A stretch of DNA of 40,559 nt from NCBI GenBank assembly GCA_002083595.1, contig MSXT01000034.1, positions 36,887 to 77,445 on the forward strand, given 5' to 3'. Shown in pieces: positions 14,990 through 24,644 of the stretch. This DNA comes from Proteobacteria bacterium ST_bin16 (GTDB lineage Bacteria > Pseudomonadota > Gammaproteobacteria > Burkholderiales > Nitrosomonadaceae). A program made the translations under genes and the position numbers. The notes below the pieces were generated by a model, which saw only the letters and a program-made list of their open reading frames with translations, did not search any database and was not told where the DNA came from. Positions within the stretch are counted from its first letter, which is position 1. Every line of letters begins with the position of its first letter.

Positions 14990-15706
14990 ATGATTCTCGC
15001 GGCCGGGCGCGGCGAGCGCATGCGCCCGCTGACCGATGCGGTGCCGAAGCCTTTATTGAAAGCGGGCGGCCATGCACTGATCGAATATCAATTGCACAAT
15101 CTGGCGCGCGCGGGTTTTACCGATATCGTCATCAATCATGCCTATCTGGGTGAAATGATCGAAAATGCATTGGGTTGCGGTGAACGCTATAGTGTTACTA
15201 TCCGCTATTCGCCCGAGAAAGTGGTGCTGGAAACCGCTGGCGGTATAGCCAATGCGTTGCCCTTGTTGACGGATGAATCCGGTAGTTTGCCGTTTCTCGT
15301 CGTCAACGCGGATATTTTTTGCGATATGGACTATGCGGCGCTGCTGCCGGTTTTGCATGCGATGCAAACGGACACAAACCGGCGTCTTGCTCATTTGGTG
15401 CTGATTGACAATCCGCCGCATCATGCCGATGGTGATTTTGCGTTGCAGGGCGATCAAGTACAGCTGAGCGGTAATCCTAAGCTGACGTTCAGCGGCATCG
15501 GTATCTATCAAGCACAGCTTTTCAGCGGCATTCAACCGGGTTTGCCGGTAAAACTGGCGCCGCTGCTGCGGCAGGCCATGACAGAAGGAAAGGTCAGCGG
15601 TGAATATTTTTCCGGGCAGTGGGTCGATGTCGGAACACCGCAGCGGCTTGAATGGCTGGACAAACAACTCCAATCGCGCGCAGAATCAACAGCAGAATCG
15701 GTTTAA
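14990..15706 (+). CDS. murU: MurU N-acetylmuramate-1-phosphate uridylyltransferase
   Basis: The 238-residue nucleotidyltransferase starts with the signature MILAAGRGERMRPLTD and PKPLL, continues with the sugar-binding ETAGGI and the metal-binding NADIF, and ends with the DVGTPQRL segment, all typical of the MurU family. It converts MurNAc-1-phosphate to UDP-MurNAc with UTP. It starts 19 bases after amgK; an in-frame extension to 14921 overlapping amgK is rejected because the conserved protein begins at 14990. Together the two genes form a complete kinase-uridylyltransferase shunt. MupP, the third enzyme of the Pseudomonas pathway, is not in the window. Confidence 0.9.
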   Translation: MILAAGRGERMRPLTDAVPKPLLKAGGHALIEYQLHNLARAGFTDIVINHAYLGEMIENALGCGERYSVTIRYSPEKVVLETAGGIANALPLLTDESGSLPFLVVNADIFCDMDYAALLPVLHAMQTDTNRRLAHLVLIDNPPHHADGDFALQGDQVQLSGNPKLTFSGIGIYQAQLFSGIQPGLPVKLAPLLRQAMTEGKVSGEYFSGQWVDVGTPQRLEWLDKQLQSRAESTAESV

Positions 15707-15724
15707 GGACATCAGAACTCGTTT

Positions 15725-17032
15725 ATGACACATTTTCAACATTTCATCGCCCGCCGCCAGCATCTGGCCAGCACAATGCAATACGGCATCGTAGTCATTC
15801 CGACAGCGCCGGAACGGTTGCGAAACCGGGATGCGCACTATCCATACCGGTTCGACAGCTATTTTTATTATTTGACCGGATTCCGCGAACCCGAAGCTGT
15901 GTTGGTCCTTGTTGCTGCGACTGATAAAGCGCCGTCGAAGCATATTTTGTTCTGCCGCCAGAAAGATCAGGAACGCGAGATTTGGGATGGCTTCCGTTAT
16001 GGCCCCGAAGCCGCTAAAACAATCTTCGGTTTTGACGAAGCGCACCCGATCGATCAGCTGGATGAATTGCTGCCCAAGTTGTTAGCCGATCAACCGGCGG
16101 TTTATACGGCATTGGGATTGGATGCGGCGTGGGATCAACGCGTTATCGGCTGGTTAAACCGGGTGCGTGAGTTAGCGCGCACGGGCGTTGCCGTACCGGC
16201 GGAAATTCATGATAGCCGTGCGCTCTTGGATGAAATGCGCCTGATCAAAGGCACCGACGAATTGCAGATCATGCAGCGTGCCGCGGATATTTCGGCGCAA
16301 GCGCATCAACGCGCGATGCAAACGGTGCGTCCAGGTATGCGCGAATTTGAGGTCGAAGCGGAATTGCTTTATACGTTTTACCGGCACGGGTCGCAAGCAC
16401 CGGCTTATACTTCCATTGTCGCAGGCGGCGCCAATGCCTGTGTGCTACATTATGTGCAGAATGACGCCGAACTGAAATCAGGCGATTTATTACTGATCGA
16501 CGCCGGGTGTGAGTTGGATGGCTATGCGTCGGATATCACCCGCACATTTCCGGTGAACGGTAAATTTACCGCTGCGCAGCGCGATGTTTATCAACTGGTG
16601 CTGGCCGCGCAAGCCGCTGCGATTGCGCAAGTGCAGCCGGAAAAGCGCTGGAATGATCCGCATCAGGCGGCATTGCAGGTATTGGCTCAGGGCTTCATCG
16701 ATCTGGGGTTGTGCCAAGGCAGTGTCGATGCGGTGCTGGAATTGGAAGATTACAAGCGTTTTTACATGCACAGAACAGGGCATTGGCTGGGTATGGATGT
16801 GCACGATGCCGGTGAGTACAAGCAGAAGGGCGAATGGCGCGCATTGCAGCCCGGCATGGTGCTGACCGTTGAGCCGGGATGTTACATTCGTCCGGCGGAT
16901 AATGTGCCGGAACATTTCTGGAATATCGGTATCCGTATCGAAGACGATGTCGTGGTTACCCCATCGGGTCATGAGATTCTGACGCTGGCGGCGCCCAAAA
17001 CAATTGCCGAAATAGAGGAGTTGATGCAATGA
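15725..17032 (+). CDS. pepP: Xaa-Pro aminopeptidase P
   Basis: The 435-residue enzyme has the N-terminal creatinase-like domain (RNRDAHYPYRFDSYFYYLTGF) and the C-terminal pita-bread fold. The dimetal site is visible as the Asp pair in DAGCELDGYASDITRTFP, His in TGHWLGMDVHD, Glu in TVEPGCYI and Glu in IGIRIEDDVV, matching E. coli PepP (441 residues). It releases the N-terminal residue before proline in the cytoplasm. It lies 18 bases after murU on the same strand and overlaps the next gene by four bases (ATGA), so these genes are probably cotranscribed. In many betaproteobacteria it is followed by ubiH; here it is not. Confidence 0.95.
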   Translation: MTHFQHFIARRQHLASTMQYGIVVIPTAPERLRNRDAHYPYRFDSYFYYLTGFREPEAVLVLVAATDKAPSKHILFCRQKDQEREIWDGFRYGPEAAKTIFGFDEAHPIDQLDELLPKLLADQPAVYTALGLDAAWDQRVIGWLNRVRELARTGVAVPAEIHDSRALLDEMRLIKGTDELQIMQRAADISAQAHQRAMQTVRPGMREFEVEAELLYTFYRHGSQAPAYTSIVAGGANACVLHYVQNDAELKSGDLLLIDAGCELDGYASDITRTFPVNGKFTAAQRDVYQLVLAAQAAAIAQVQPEKRWNDPHQAALQVLAQGFIDLGLCQGSVDAVLELEDYKRFYMHRTGHWLGMDVHDAGEYKQKGEWRALQPGMVLTVEPGCYIRPADNVPEHFWNIGIRIEDDVVVTPSGHEILTLAAPKTIAEIEELMQ

Positions 17033-17394
17033 GCGACGAAGAAAGGAAAATTATTATCAGCAGAGTTTCCGAGTACCGTCAGGACGAATCGGGCGAATAT
17101 CAACGCGTGCCAGTTTCTCCGGTGAATCGCTGGTTGACCTATGCGATACTCATTCCCGTTGTGGCGATCATGATCGTACTCGGCATTTTCTTTTTTGCCG
17201 CTTTTCTTGCGCTGCTGGCGGTGGCCATTTTAGTGGTTGGAACACGCTTCTGGTGGTTGCGCAGGAAGTACGAAAACGCCATGCAGCATCCCGGCGATAC
17301 CAATCGGCAAGCGGAAACCGATCAGACCGTGATTATCGAAGACGCGCAGATCATTGAAGAAACGGAAGCCCGCAACGGACAGAAGAAACATTAA
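17029..17394 (+). CDS. Small two-helix membrane protein of unknown function
   Basis: The 121-residue protein has a polar N-terminus of about 35 residues, one long or two short hydrophobic segments (residues 36-74, TYAILIPVVAIMIVLGIFFF onward), and a soluble, acidic C-terminal tail (VIIEDAQIIEETEA). I do not recognise the family. Translation is coupled to pepP through the ATGA overlap at 17029-17032, which supports it being a real gene. Its stop is followed within 36 bases by the end of the convergent penicillin-acylase gene; a weak 7-bp hairpin (17404-17424) without a T-run lies between them. Confidence 0.7.
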   Translation: MSDEERKIIISRVSEYRQDESGEYQRVPVSPVNRWLTYAILIPVVAIMIVLGIFFFAAFLALLAVAILVVGTRFWWLRRKYENAMQHPGDTNRQAETDQTVIIEDAQIIEETEARNGQKKH

Positions 17395-17429
17395 GCCGGG
17401 TTAAATCAACCGTACCCGTTGATTACCAG

Positions 17430-19814
17430 CTATTTCGATGGAATCAATTTCATCCGTCTTTCAGCAACACCCGGAAGAAACGCCGCCGGTTTTCCGCTAA
17501 CCCAATTGGCGTGCCCGCTGCCGTAATACGGTGACAGCGGGTGTCCGCTTTGTCCACCGGGCATATCAAAATACCCTTGCTCTTCCTGCCCCGGTGCAAC
17601 CACCGAGCGTTGCGATGCGCCGAAGTTGGGCGATTGCACGCGTGGCATGTTGTGATCGCCGGGCAACGGATCGTGCGGCATATCCAGCCATTGCGCAATC
17701 CATCCGGGCAGTTTTTGGCTGAGCGGATGCTTGATCCGCGCTGTGTTCTGCATTCCCCAGTTGCGTTCCGTAATGCCGCCATCCTGCTGCAATTGCGCCG
17801 CAATCGTTTGCGCGCAGCGGTAGAGTAATTCATCCCAGGTTTTATACGGTGCTGGAAGCAGATGCTGCGGCTGGTGCTCGATCAATTGCCGGAGAATCGA
17901 TTCGGTTTGACTCAGCCTGGGCAGTTCAAAATTTTCATGATGCTGCCGCACCGGTGCGGCAAACCCGTTCAGCACAATTTTCATCACTTCATAGCGGTAC
18001 GCGCGCACGATGCGGTATGCGACGGAATCCACGGCAGCTTGCTCATTCCAACCGGCCAGCGCGGTTTTCATTAGCGGAGTCCATGAAGTCGCGTCGTCTG
18101 CCGTGTCGAGCGTAGCTTGCAACAGTTGATGCCAGCGTGTGAGTAACAACGCACGATAATCCAACTGAATGGCTTGCAAATCATTCGCCGTAAACTGTTC
18201 GCGCGCCAATAAGCTGTCACGGATTTGCGTGGCGCGCGCGCCCAGATCGAAACCGCCATTGCCCAGCAGCGTGAGTTGATCGCCCGAAACGGTGCGGGAA
18301 TTGGCCGACCATAATCGCTGCGAAGCGGGGTTGTGGAGCACTGGATAATTCCCGGGATCGAGCCAGCCATGCCAGCCGGTATCGGGTTGCGACCAATCTG
18401 CGGGTATTTGCGCGTCATTATTGCCGGAACGGGCGGGAATGCGGCCTGCGAGCGTCCAGCTAATATTGCCGTCGCGATCCCCAACGATGAAGTTTTGTAC
18501 CGGAATGCCAAATCGTTGCGCAATTTCTGTGGCCTGTGCGGCGGTTTTGACTTGTTCCAGTTGGAGCAGATTGAGATTGACCGCTTCCGGCCGCAGTGCA
18601 GTCCATGCCAGCGCCAGCGGGGTTTTATCGTGATCTTCCGCAATGACCGGACCCCATTCGGTTTCGGGAATCGTCAACACCTCATCCGGGGCGTTGCGGA
18701 TACGGATAGTTTCTTCGACGATTCGTAACGGTTGCCAGCCGTTCGCGCCAAGATAACGTGTGTTATCGCGGTCATCGATCGTAATGCGCACCCAATCGGA
18801 AAAATCGCCGTGGCTATTGGTGAAGCTCCACGCAATGTGCCGGTTCGATCCGGTCACGATCGAAGGAACGCCGGGTAAGCTGATGCCGGTGATGTCGTGC
18901 TGCTGGCCCGAAGTGGCGGCATCGGGATAAATCAGCCGGGAACGAAACCACAGATTCGGCACCCGCAGCGTCAAATGCATGTCGTTGGCGACGATTGCAG
19001 CGCCATCAGCCAACGCGCCGGAAACGGCAAAACTGTTACTGCCCGGGGATTGTTCCTTATCCGGACGGCCATCCTTGAATAAATGTTTGTCCAGCACTTG
19101 CAGGTTGATATCGGTTACCGGCGGGAGTTGTACCCGGACAACCGGCGCATCCAGCAGCGGTGCATCCCAATCTCCAGCATTCTGCGTCAGAAATTGATAG
19201 ACCGAGGCGGGTAGTGTTGCGTGCATCCGCGATAACGCCAGCTCCCGGTCAATGTTTTCTTCGTTCAAGGTGAAGAACATCGCATAAATGACCAGGATAC
19301 TGTCCTCGTTGCGCCAAGCGACGGGCTGGTTTTGTGTCAGCAAATAAGGAAACGGGCGCACCGCCAAAGCGGTGAGTCCCTGATTCACGCCGGTCCGGTA
19401 GGCATCCAGCAATTGGCGCTGTTCTCCGGAAAGCTGATTCAGCACCTCGGTTGCGCGTGCGCGCATGCGGAATAACCGTGCTTTACGGTCATGTGGCGCT
19501 GCACCGGAGCCGAATAGTTCGGCCAATTCACCTGCCGCCTGGCGGCGCATTAAATCCATCTCGAAGAAACGTTCCTGCGCATGCACATAACCCAGTGCCT
19601 GCGCCAGATCCAGCCGGTTTTCACCCTGCAAGGTGACACTGCCCAAAGCATCCCGGTCGATGGATACTGTGGCGGCTAAGCCGGGTAATGCCGTTTCGCC
19701 GTCATAGTGCGGCAAGCTGCCACGCAATAATAAAGCCACTGCAAGCACCGATAAGCAGGCGATTAACAGGCCTGTCATCAGGAACAAACGGATAAAACGT
19801 AACGTAGACTGCAT
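17430..19814 (-). CDS. Penicillin-acylase-family Ntn hydrolase
   Basis: The 794-residue precursor has an N-terminal hydrophobic segment (residues 9-30) that should direct it to the periplasm or anchor it in the inner membrane. The small-subunit motif ALGYVHAQERFFEMDLMRR is followed by the autoproteolysis and nucleophile site PGSNSFAVSG, with Ser259 as the new N-terminus of the beta chain. Later blocks such as NDMHL, ANWVSG and the catalytic Asn-containing NWGMQN region fit the family. Members hydrolyse acyl-homoserine lactones, penicillins or other amides; the substrate cannot be assigned from sequence. The gene stands alone between the pepP group and the divergent flhB operon. Confidence 0.88.
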   Translation of the reverse strand: MQSTLRFIRLFLMTGLLIACLSVLAVALLLRGSLPHYDGETALPGLAATVSIDRDALGSVTLQGENRLDLAQALGYVHAQERFFEMDLMRRQAAGELAELFGSGAAPHDRKARLFRMRARATEVLNQLSGEQRQLLDAYRTGVNQGLTALAVRPFPYLLTQNQPVAWRNEDSILVIYAMFFTLNEENIDRELALSRMHATLPASVYQFLTQNAGDWDAPLLDAPVVRVQLPPVTDINLQVLDKHLFKDGRPDKEQSPGSNSFAVSGALADGAAIVANDMHLTLRVPNLWFRSRLIYPDAATSGQQHDITGISLPGVPSIVTGSNRHIAWSFTNSHGDFSDWVRITIDDRDNTRYLGANGWQPLRIVEETIRIRNAPDEVLTIPETEWGPVIAEDHDKTPLALAWTALRPEAVNLNLLQLEQVKTAAQATEIAQRFGIPVQNFIVGDRDGNISWTLAGRIPARSGNNDAQIPADWSQPDTGWHGWLDPGNYPVLHNPASQRLWSANSRTVSGDQLTLLGNGGFDLGARATQIRDSLLAREQFTANDLQAIQLDYRALLLTRWHQLLQATLDTADDATSWTPLMKTALAGWNEQAAVDSVAYRIVRAYRYEVMKIVLNGFAAPVRQHHENFELPRLSQTESILRQLIEHQPQHLLPAPYKTWDELLYRCAQTIAAQLQQDGGITERNWGMQNTARIKHPLSQKLPGWIAQWLDMPHDPLPGDHNMPRVQSPNFGASQRSVVAPGQEEQGYFDMPGGQSGHPLSPYYGSGHANWVSGKPAAFLPGVAERRMKLIPSK

Positions 19815-20035
19815 AAGGAAATGAAAGTAATCCGATTGTTAGGTGAATACCAATGTGCGGCACCTATCGAAGGCGCGATATCATGTGCAAATTATTATTT
19901 AACATATTGATACTAATAATTATTAATCGTTGTTTTCAATGTTTCGATAATAAAGGGGATGATTCCTTCTTTATTCCCGCTATTGAATCCCAGTGTTCGC
20001 AATGATAATTCATTTGCAGATAATTGGAGCTTGTC

Positions 20036-21181
20036 ATGGCTGAAGATAGTGATTTAGAACGTACCGAGGAGGCGACGCCGAAGCGCATAGAGAAAGCGCG
20101 GGAGGAAGGTCAGGTTGCGCGTTCTCTGGAACTGACTACATTTACTGTATTGCTGGCATCCTCTGCCGGGATATTGTTCATGGGAAGCGGCATGATGGAC
20201 AAGTTGCTGAAGATCATGAAAGCGGGCATGCACATAGAACGTGAATTAGCGCATCAGCCCGACTTGATGCTCAATCGTTTTTACCAGCTTGCTTTTGAAG
20301 CTTTGATCGCGATTGCGCCCTTGCTGTTTTTACTTCTGGTCGTAGCATTCTTTGCACCGATGTCATTGAGTGGCTGGATGTTCAGCACCAAGGCGCTGAT
20401 GCCCAAATTTGACCGTATTGACCCCATTAAAGGTATTGGCCGGATTTTCTCCGTGCGCAGTCTGATCGAGCTGGTGAAAGCGATTCTTAAAACGGTCGTG
20501 ATCGGTAGTGTCGCCGCGCTGGTGATTTGGTACAACAAGGAATCCGTGATGATGCTGTTGGCGATGCCTGTCGATTTGGGTATCAGCCGTACGGGTGAAT
20601 TCCTGATGATGAGTTTTCTGCTGATTGTGGGCGCGATGATCCTGGTGGTTGTGATCGATGTGCCTTACCAAGTCTGGGAACATGCCAAGCAATTGCGCAT
20701 GACCAAGGAAGAGATCCGCAAGGAATACAAGGAAAGTGAAGGCGATCCATTCATTAAAGCACGCATTCGCGGCTTGCAACGGGAAGCGGCACGCCGCCGT
20801 ATGATGGCGGAAGTGCCGAAAGCCGATGTGATTGTCACCAACCCGACGCACTACGCCGTGGCGTTGCGCTATCACAGTAACAGCATGCGGGCGCCGAAAG
20901 TCATCGCCAAGGGTGTGCATTTACTGGCGGCACGTATCCGTGAAGTCGCCGAAGAACATCGTATCCCAATTCTGGAAGCTCCGCCGCTGGCGCGTGCTTT
21001 ATATCACCACGCCGAATTGGAAAGTGAAATACCGGAAAAATTGTATACCGCGGTTGCCGAAGTGTTGGCTTATGTTTTCCAGCTAAAGCGCTATAACGAA
21101 TACGGCGGAAAAGCACCGCAGCCGCCGGTGGATGTGCCGGTTCCGGCGGAATTGGATCCGGGACAGCAACAAGCTGTCTAG
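20036..21181 (+). CDS. flhB: Flagellar export apparatus protein FlhB
   Basis: The 381-residue membrane protein is the substrate-specificity switch of the flagellar type III export gate. The N-terminus (EDSDLERTEEATPKRIEKAREEGQV) is canonical, four hydrophobic segments follow, and the cytoplasmic domain carries the autocleavage site Asn269-Pro270-Thr-His, the same numbering as E. coli. GGAG six bases before ATG 20036 fixes the start; the open frame reaches a TTG at 20024 inside the ribosome binding site. It opens the flagellar block. The 221 bases upstream are A+T rich and must contain the operon promoter, but only a poor sigma28-like match (near 19940) was seen there. Confidence 0.96.
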   Translation: MAEDSDLERTEEATPKRIEKAREEGQVARSLELTTFTVLLASSAGILFMGSGMMDKLLKIMKAGMHIERELAHQPDLMLNRFYQLAFEALIAIAPLLFLLLVVAFFAPMSLSGWMFSTKALMPKFDRIDPIKGIGRIFSVRSLIELVKAILKTVVIGSVAALVIWYNKESVMMLLAMPVDLGISRTGEFLMMSFLLIVGAMILVVVIDVPYQVWEHAKQLRMTKEEIRKEYKESEGDPFIKARIRGLQREAARRRMMAEVPKADVIVTNPTHYAVALRYHSNSMRAPKVIAKGVHLLAARIREVAEEHRIPILEAPPLARALYHHAELESEIPEKLYTAVAEVLAYVFQLKRYNEYGGKAPQPPVDVPVPAELDPGQQQAV

Positions 21182-21222
21182 CGGGACGGGATTACGTTGA
21201 ACACTATTAATAATCAGTTTTT

Positions 21223-23316
21223 ATGGCCCACATTATGAATAATGCAGCTACATTGTCATCCGTAGGAATGCTTAATAATCTTAAGAATCTGGCTGGGCCA
21301 ATGTTGATTATTATGATTCTGGCCATGATGGTATTGCCGCTGCCGCCATTCATTCTGGATGTGTTCTTCACTTTCAATATCGCGGTATCGATCATCGTGC
21401 TGATGGTCAGTCTGTATACCCGGAATCCGCTGGACTTTGCGGTTTTTCCGACAATTCTGCTGATTACTACCTTGTTGCGGTTATCGCTGAACATCGCTTC
21501 CACCCGGGTGGTATTGCTCGACGGTCATACCGGGCCCGATGCCGCCGGTAAGGTGATCGAAGCGTTCGGACACTTTCTGGTGGGCGGGAATTACGCTGTT
21601 GGTATCGTCGTATTCATTATTCTGGTGGTGATCAACTTTGTTGTGATTACCAAAGGTGCGGGGCGTATTGCCGAAGTCAGCGCGCGTTTCACTTTGGATG
21701 CCATGCCGGGTAAGCAAATGGCGATCGACGCCGATCTGAACGCCGGATTGATCGGCGAGGATGAAGCGCGCAAACGCAGAGCAAATATTTCTCAGGAAGC
21801 GGATTTTTACGGTTCCATGGATGGTGCCAGCAAATTCGTGCGCGGCGATGCGATTGCCGGCATCTTGATTATGTTGATTACCATCATCGGCGGGTTGATT
21901 GTCGGTGTCATGCAACATGATCTGGAGCTAGGCGCAGCGGCAAAGAATTATACCTTGTTGACCATTGGCGACGGCTTGGTCGGACAAATCCCGGCGCTGA
22001 TTATTTCCACCGCCGCTGGTTTGATGGTGAGCCGTGTCACCACCGATGAAGACCTGGGCGAGCAAGTTCTGAATCAGCTGTTCAACAAGCCGCAAATATT
22101 GGTTATCACTGCAGTTATTTTGGGTGTGATGGGATTGATTCCCGGCATGCCGAACTTTGTATTTCTGCTGATTTCGTCCATTTTGGGTGGAATAGCCTAC
22201 TTGAAAATAAAAAATCCGGTTGTTAAGCCAGTTGAAACGGTGGTTCCGGAATTGCCTTCCATCGAAAAAACGGACGCGAGCTGGAGTGACGTCACACCGA
22301 TTGATACGCTGGGATTGGAAGTCGGCTATCGCTTGATTCCTTTGGTCGATAAAGCGCAACAGGGCGATCTGCTGAAAAGAATCAATGGTATCCGCAGGAA
22401 ATTCGCCCAGGAAATCGGTTTTCTGCCGCCGGTCATTCATATCCGCGACAACCTGGAACTGCGTCCGAATGCTTATTGCATCACGTTAAAAGGTTCGATC
22501 ATCGGGCAAGGTGAGTCGTATTCCGGCATGTATCTGGCGATCAATCCTGGCCGCGTTACCGCGCAGTTGCCGGGTTCCCCAACGACCGATCCGGCGTTTG
22601 GTCTTCCTGCCGTTTGGATCGAAGCCAATTTGCGCGAGCAAGCGCAAATCAACGGCTATACCGTGGTCGATGCCAGTACCGTGGTGACTACGCATATCAA
22701 TCATTTGATTCATATGCACGCGGCCGAGTTACTGGGCCGGCAGGAATTGCAAAAGCTGCTGGATCATCTCAATGCGCAGTTTCCGAAACTTATCGAAGAC
22801 TTGGTGCCGAAGTTGCTGCCGCTATCGACGGTACAAAAAGTTTTGCATAATCTATTGGAAGAGAACGTGCATATCCGCGACATGCGCACCATCATTGACG
22901 TGCTGACCGAATATGCAGCGCAGACACAAGACGCGATCGAACTGACCGCAGTTGTCAGAACCGCTCTGGGGCGTGCGATCGTCGATCAATTTTACCCTGC
23001 CGGTTCTGAAGTCCAAGTCATGAGCTTGCATCATGAGCTGGAAAACATACTGGGTCACGTTATGCAGACGGGCGGCGGACAGGGTGCCGGAATCGAACCC
23101 GGGTTGGCCGATACCTTGTTGAGAGAAGCGCGTAACGCCGCGCAACAGCAGGAAAAACTGGGATTGCCGATGGTGTTGCTGGCGCCGGGCTCGATCCGTT
23201 TCCTGCTAGCCAAATTTTTACGCCGCGCGATTCCACAGTTAAGAGTGTTGGCGCATTCTGAAATTCCAGATTCACGAAAAATCAAAATCACTTCCGTGAT
23301 TGGAGGTAACAAATGA
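21223..23316 (+). CDS. flhA: Flagellar export apparatus protein FlhA
   Basis: The 697-residue protein is the export-gate component that takes chaperone-substrate complexes. It has about eight N-terminal membrane segments, the FHIPEP family signature between them (AGRIAEVSARFTLDAMPGKQ and IDADLNAG), and a large cytosolic domain from about residue 340. Length is normal. The first ATG (21223) is used, 41 bases after flhB; a second ATG at 21235 is also possible as neither has a strong ribosome binding site. Its stop overlaps the flhF start by four bases. Confidence 0.97.
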   Translation: MAHIMNNAATLSSVGMLNNLKNLAGPMLIIMILAMMVLPLPPFILDVFFTFNIAVSIIVLMVSLYTRNPLDFAVFPTILLITTLLRLSLNIASTRVVLLDGHTGPDAAGKVIEAFGHFLVGGNYAVGIVVFIILVVINFVVITKGAGRIAEVSARFTLDAMPGKQMAIDADLNAGLIGEDEARKRRANISQEADFYGSMDGASKFVRGDAIAGILIMLITIIGGLIVGVMQHDLELGAAAKNYTLLTIGDGLVGQIPALIISTAAGLMVSRVTTDEDLGEQVLNQLFNKPQILVITAVILGVMGLIPGMPNFVFLLISSILGGIAYLKIKNPVVKPVETVVPELPSIEKTDASWSDVTPIDTLGLEVGYRLIPLVDKAQQGDLLKRINGIRRKFAQEIGFLPPVIHIRDNLELRPNAYCITLKGSIIGQGESYSGMYLAINPGRVTAQLPGSPTTDPAFGLPAVWIEANLREQAQINGYTVVDASTVVTTHINHLIHMHAAELLGRQELQKLLDHLNAQFPKLIEDLVPKLLPLSTVQKVLHNLLEENVHIRDMRTIIDVLTEYAAQTQDAIELTAVVRTALGRAIVDQFYPAGSEVQVMSLHHELENILGHVMQTGGGQGAGIEPGLADTLLREARNAAQQQEKLGLPMVLLAPGSIRFLLAKFLRRAIPQLRVLAHSEIPDSRKIKITSVIGGNK

Positions 23317-24644
23317 AAGTAAAACGCTATCTTGCTTCCACATCCCGCGAAGCGCTCCGTCATGTCAAAGAAGAATTGGGTGAGGACGCGGTTATTCTGT
23401 CGAACCGGAAAACCCGGGATGGCGTGGAAATCATGGCATTGGCGGATTCCGATATGACCGACCTGGTGCAACCCCACACACCGTCTATACCGACTAAGCC
23501 ATCAATGCAGTCAACGTCTTCGATGCCTTCAATGCCGCCGTTGCAGGGTATTTCGCATTACGAGCAAAGCAAAATGCTGAGCGCGGCGGATCCGTATTCA
23601 GACATGCTGCCCATGCGCAATGAACCGGCGGAGCCGCGCAAAACTTCGAGCGACGTGCTGTCCGCATCCTTAGCTAAGGACATCATCGCCGAGATTCAAG
23701 CGATGAAAAGCACGCTGGAAGATCAGCTTGCGACCGTAGCCTGGGGGAGTTTCACCCAACGTAGCCCGGAAAAAGTAAAGCTGTTACGCACCCTGCTGGA
23801 TACGGGATTCAGCCCGCTATTGGCGCGCCGTCTGATCGACAAACTATCCGCAGGTCTCGATTACGAGCACAGCCTGAAACAAGCCATGTCCGCGCTGGCG
23901 TTTAATCTGCGCACAGCGGCCAGTGACGACATCATTGAGAAGGGTGGGGTGTATGCACTGATCGGCCCGACCGGTGTCGGTAAAACAACAACCACAGCGA
24001 AACTGGCAGCGCGTTGCGTGATCCGGCATGGTGCCGACAAGGTGGCGCTGCTGACGACCGATAGTTACCGGATTGGCGGTCATGAGCAATTGAGAATTTA
24101 TGGACAATTATTGGGTATTCCCGTACGCAACATCAAGGATACCGAGGATTTGCAGCTGACGCTGTCGGAGCTCAAAAATAAGCATATGGTGCTGATCGAT
24201 ACTGTCGGCATGAGCCAGCGCGATCAAATGGTGGCGCAGCAAATTGCCATGCTCAGCAACTGCGGCGCGGATGTGAAGCGCATGCTCATTCTCAGCGCCA
24301 CATCTAGCGGCAGTACATTGGATGAAGTGATTGCCGCTTATCAGAAGAACGGAATCTACGGTTGCATCATCACCAAAATCGATGAAGCTGCGAGCCTGGG
24401 CGTGGCGCTGGATGTCGTTATCCGCAGAAAATTGCCGCTGCACTATGTCGCCAACGGGCAGAAGGTTCCGGAAGATATTCATACCGCCAATTCACGCTAT
24501 TTGTTGCATCGCATTTTTAAATCAGTGCCGGGTGATACGGCTTTTACTTTACAGGATGCCGAGTTCGCGTTGGTCATGGCGACCCGGAATACCGAGCCAG
24601 CACCGTCGGAAGAAAGATCATTAGCGGGATTCATGTATGACTAG
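23313..24644 (+). CDS. flhF: Flagellar placement GTPase FlhF
   Basis: The 443-residue SRP-type GTPase sets the position and number of polar flagella. The N-terminal B domain begins MKVKRYLASTSREALRHVKEELG, a Pro/Met/Ser-rich linker follows (about residues 55-110), then the NG domain with P-loop GPTGVGKTTTTAKLAAR (about residue 217), DSYRIGG and DTVGMSQRD, and TKIDEAASLG as the guanine-binding TKxD motif. The start overlaps flhA (ATGA) and the end overlaps flhG by eight bases. FlhF presence with FlhG suggests a polar flagellum. Confidence 0.96.
   Translation: MKVKRYLASTSREALRHVKEELGEDAVILSNRKTRDGVEIMALADSDMTDLVQPHTPSIPTKPSMQSTSSMPSMPPLQGISHYEQSKMLSAADPYSDMLPMRNEPAEPRKTSSDVLSASLAKDIIAEIQAMKSTLEDQLATVAWGSFTQRSPEKVKLLRTLLDTGFSPLLARRLIDKLSAGLDYEHSLKQAMSALAFNLRTAASDDIIEKGGVYALIGPTGVGKTTTTAKLAARCVIRHGADKVALLTTDSYRIGGHEQLRIYGQLLGIPVRNIKDTEDLQLTLSELKNKHMVLIDTVGMSQRDQMVAQQIAMLSNCGADVKRMLILSATSSGSTLDEVIAAYQKNGIYGCIITKIDEAASLGVALDVVIRRKLPLHYVANGQKVPEDIHTANSRYLLHRIFKSVPGDTAFTLQDAEFALVMATRNTEPAPSEERSLAGFMYD

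Noticed and set aside
15053..15673. Long minus-strand ORF of 206 codons
   Set aside because: It lies entirely opposite murU, whose protein motifs are clear; the antisense product has no recognisable family features.
17404..17424. Bidirectional terminator between the small membrane protein and the penicillin-acylase gene
   Set aside because: Only a 7-bp A+T-rich stem without T-runs on either strand.
19930..19965. Sigma28 promoter before flhB
   Set aside because: TTCGATAA is acceptable but the matching -35 element has only five of eight bases.
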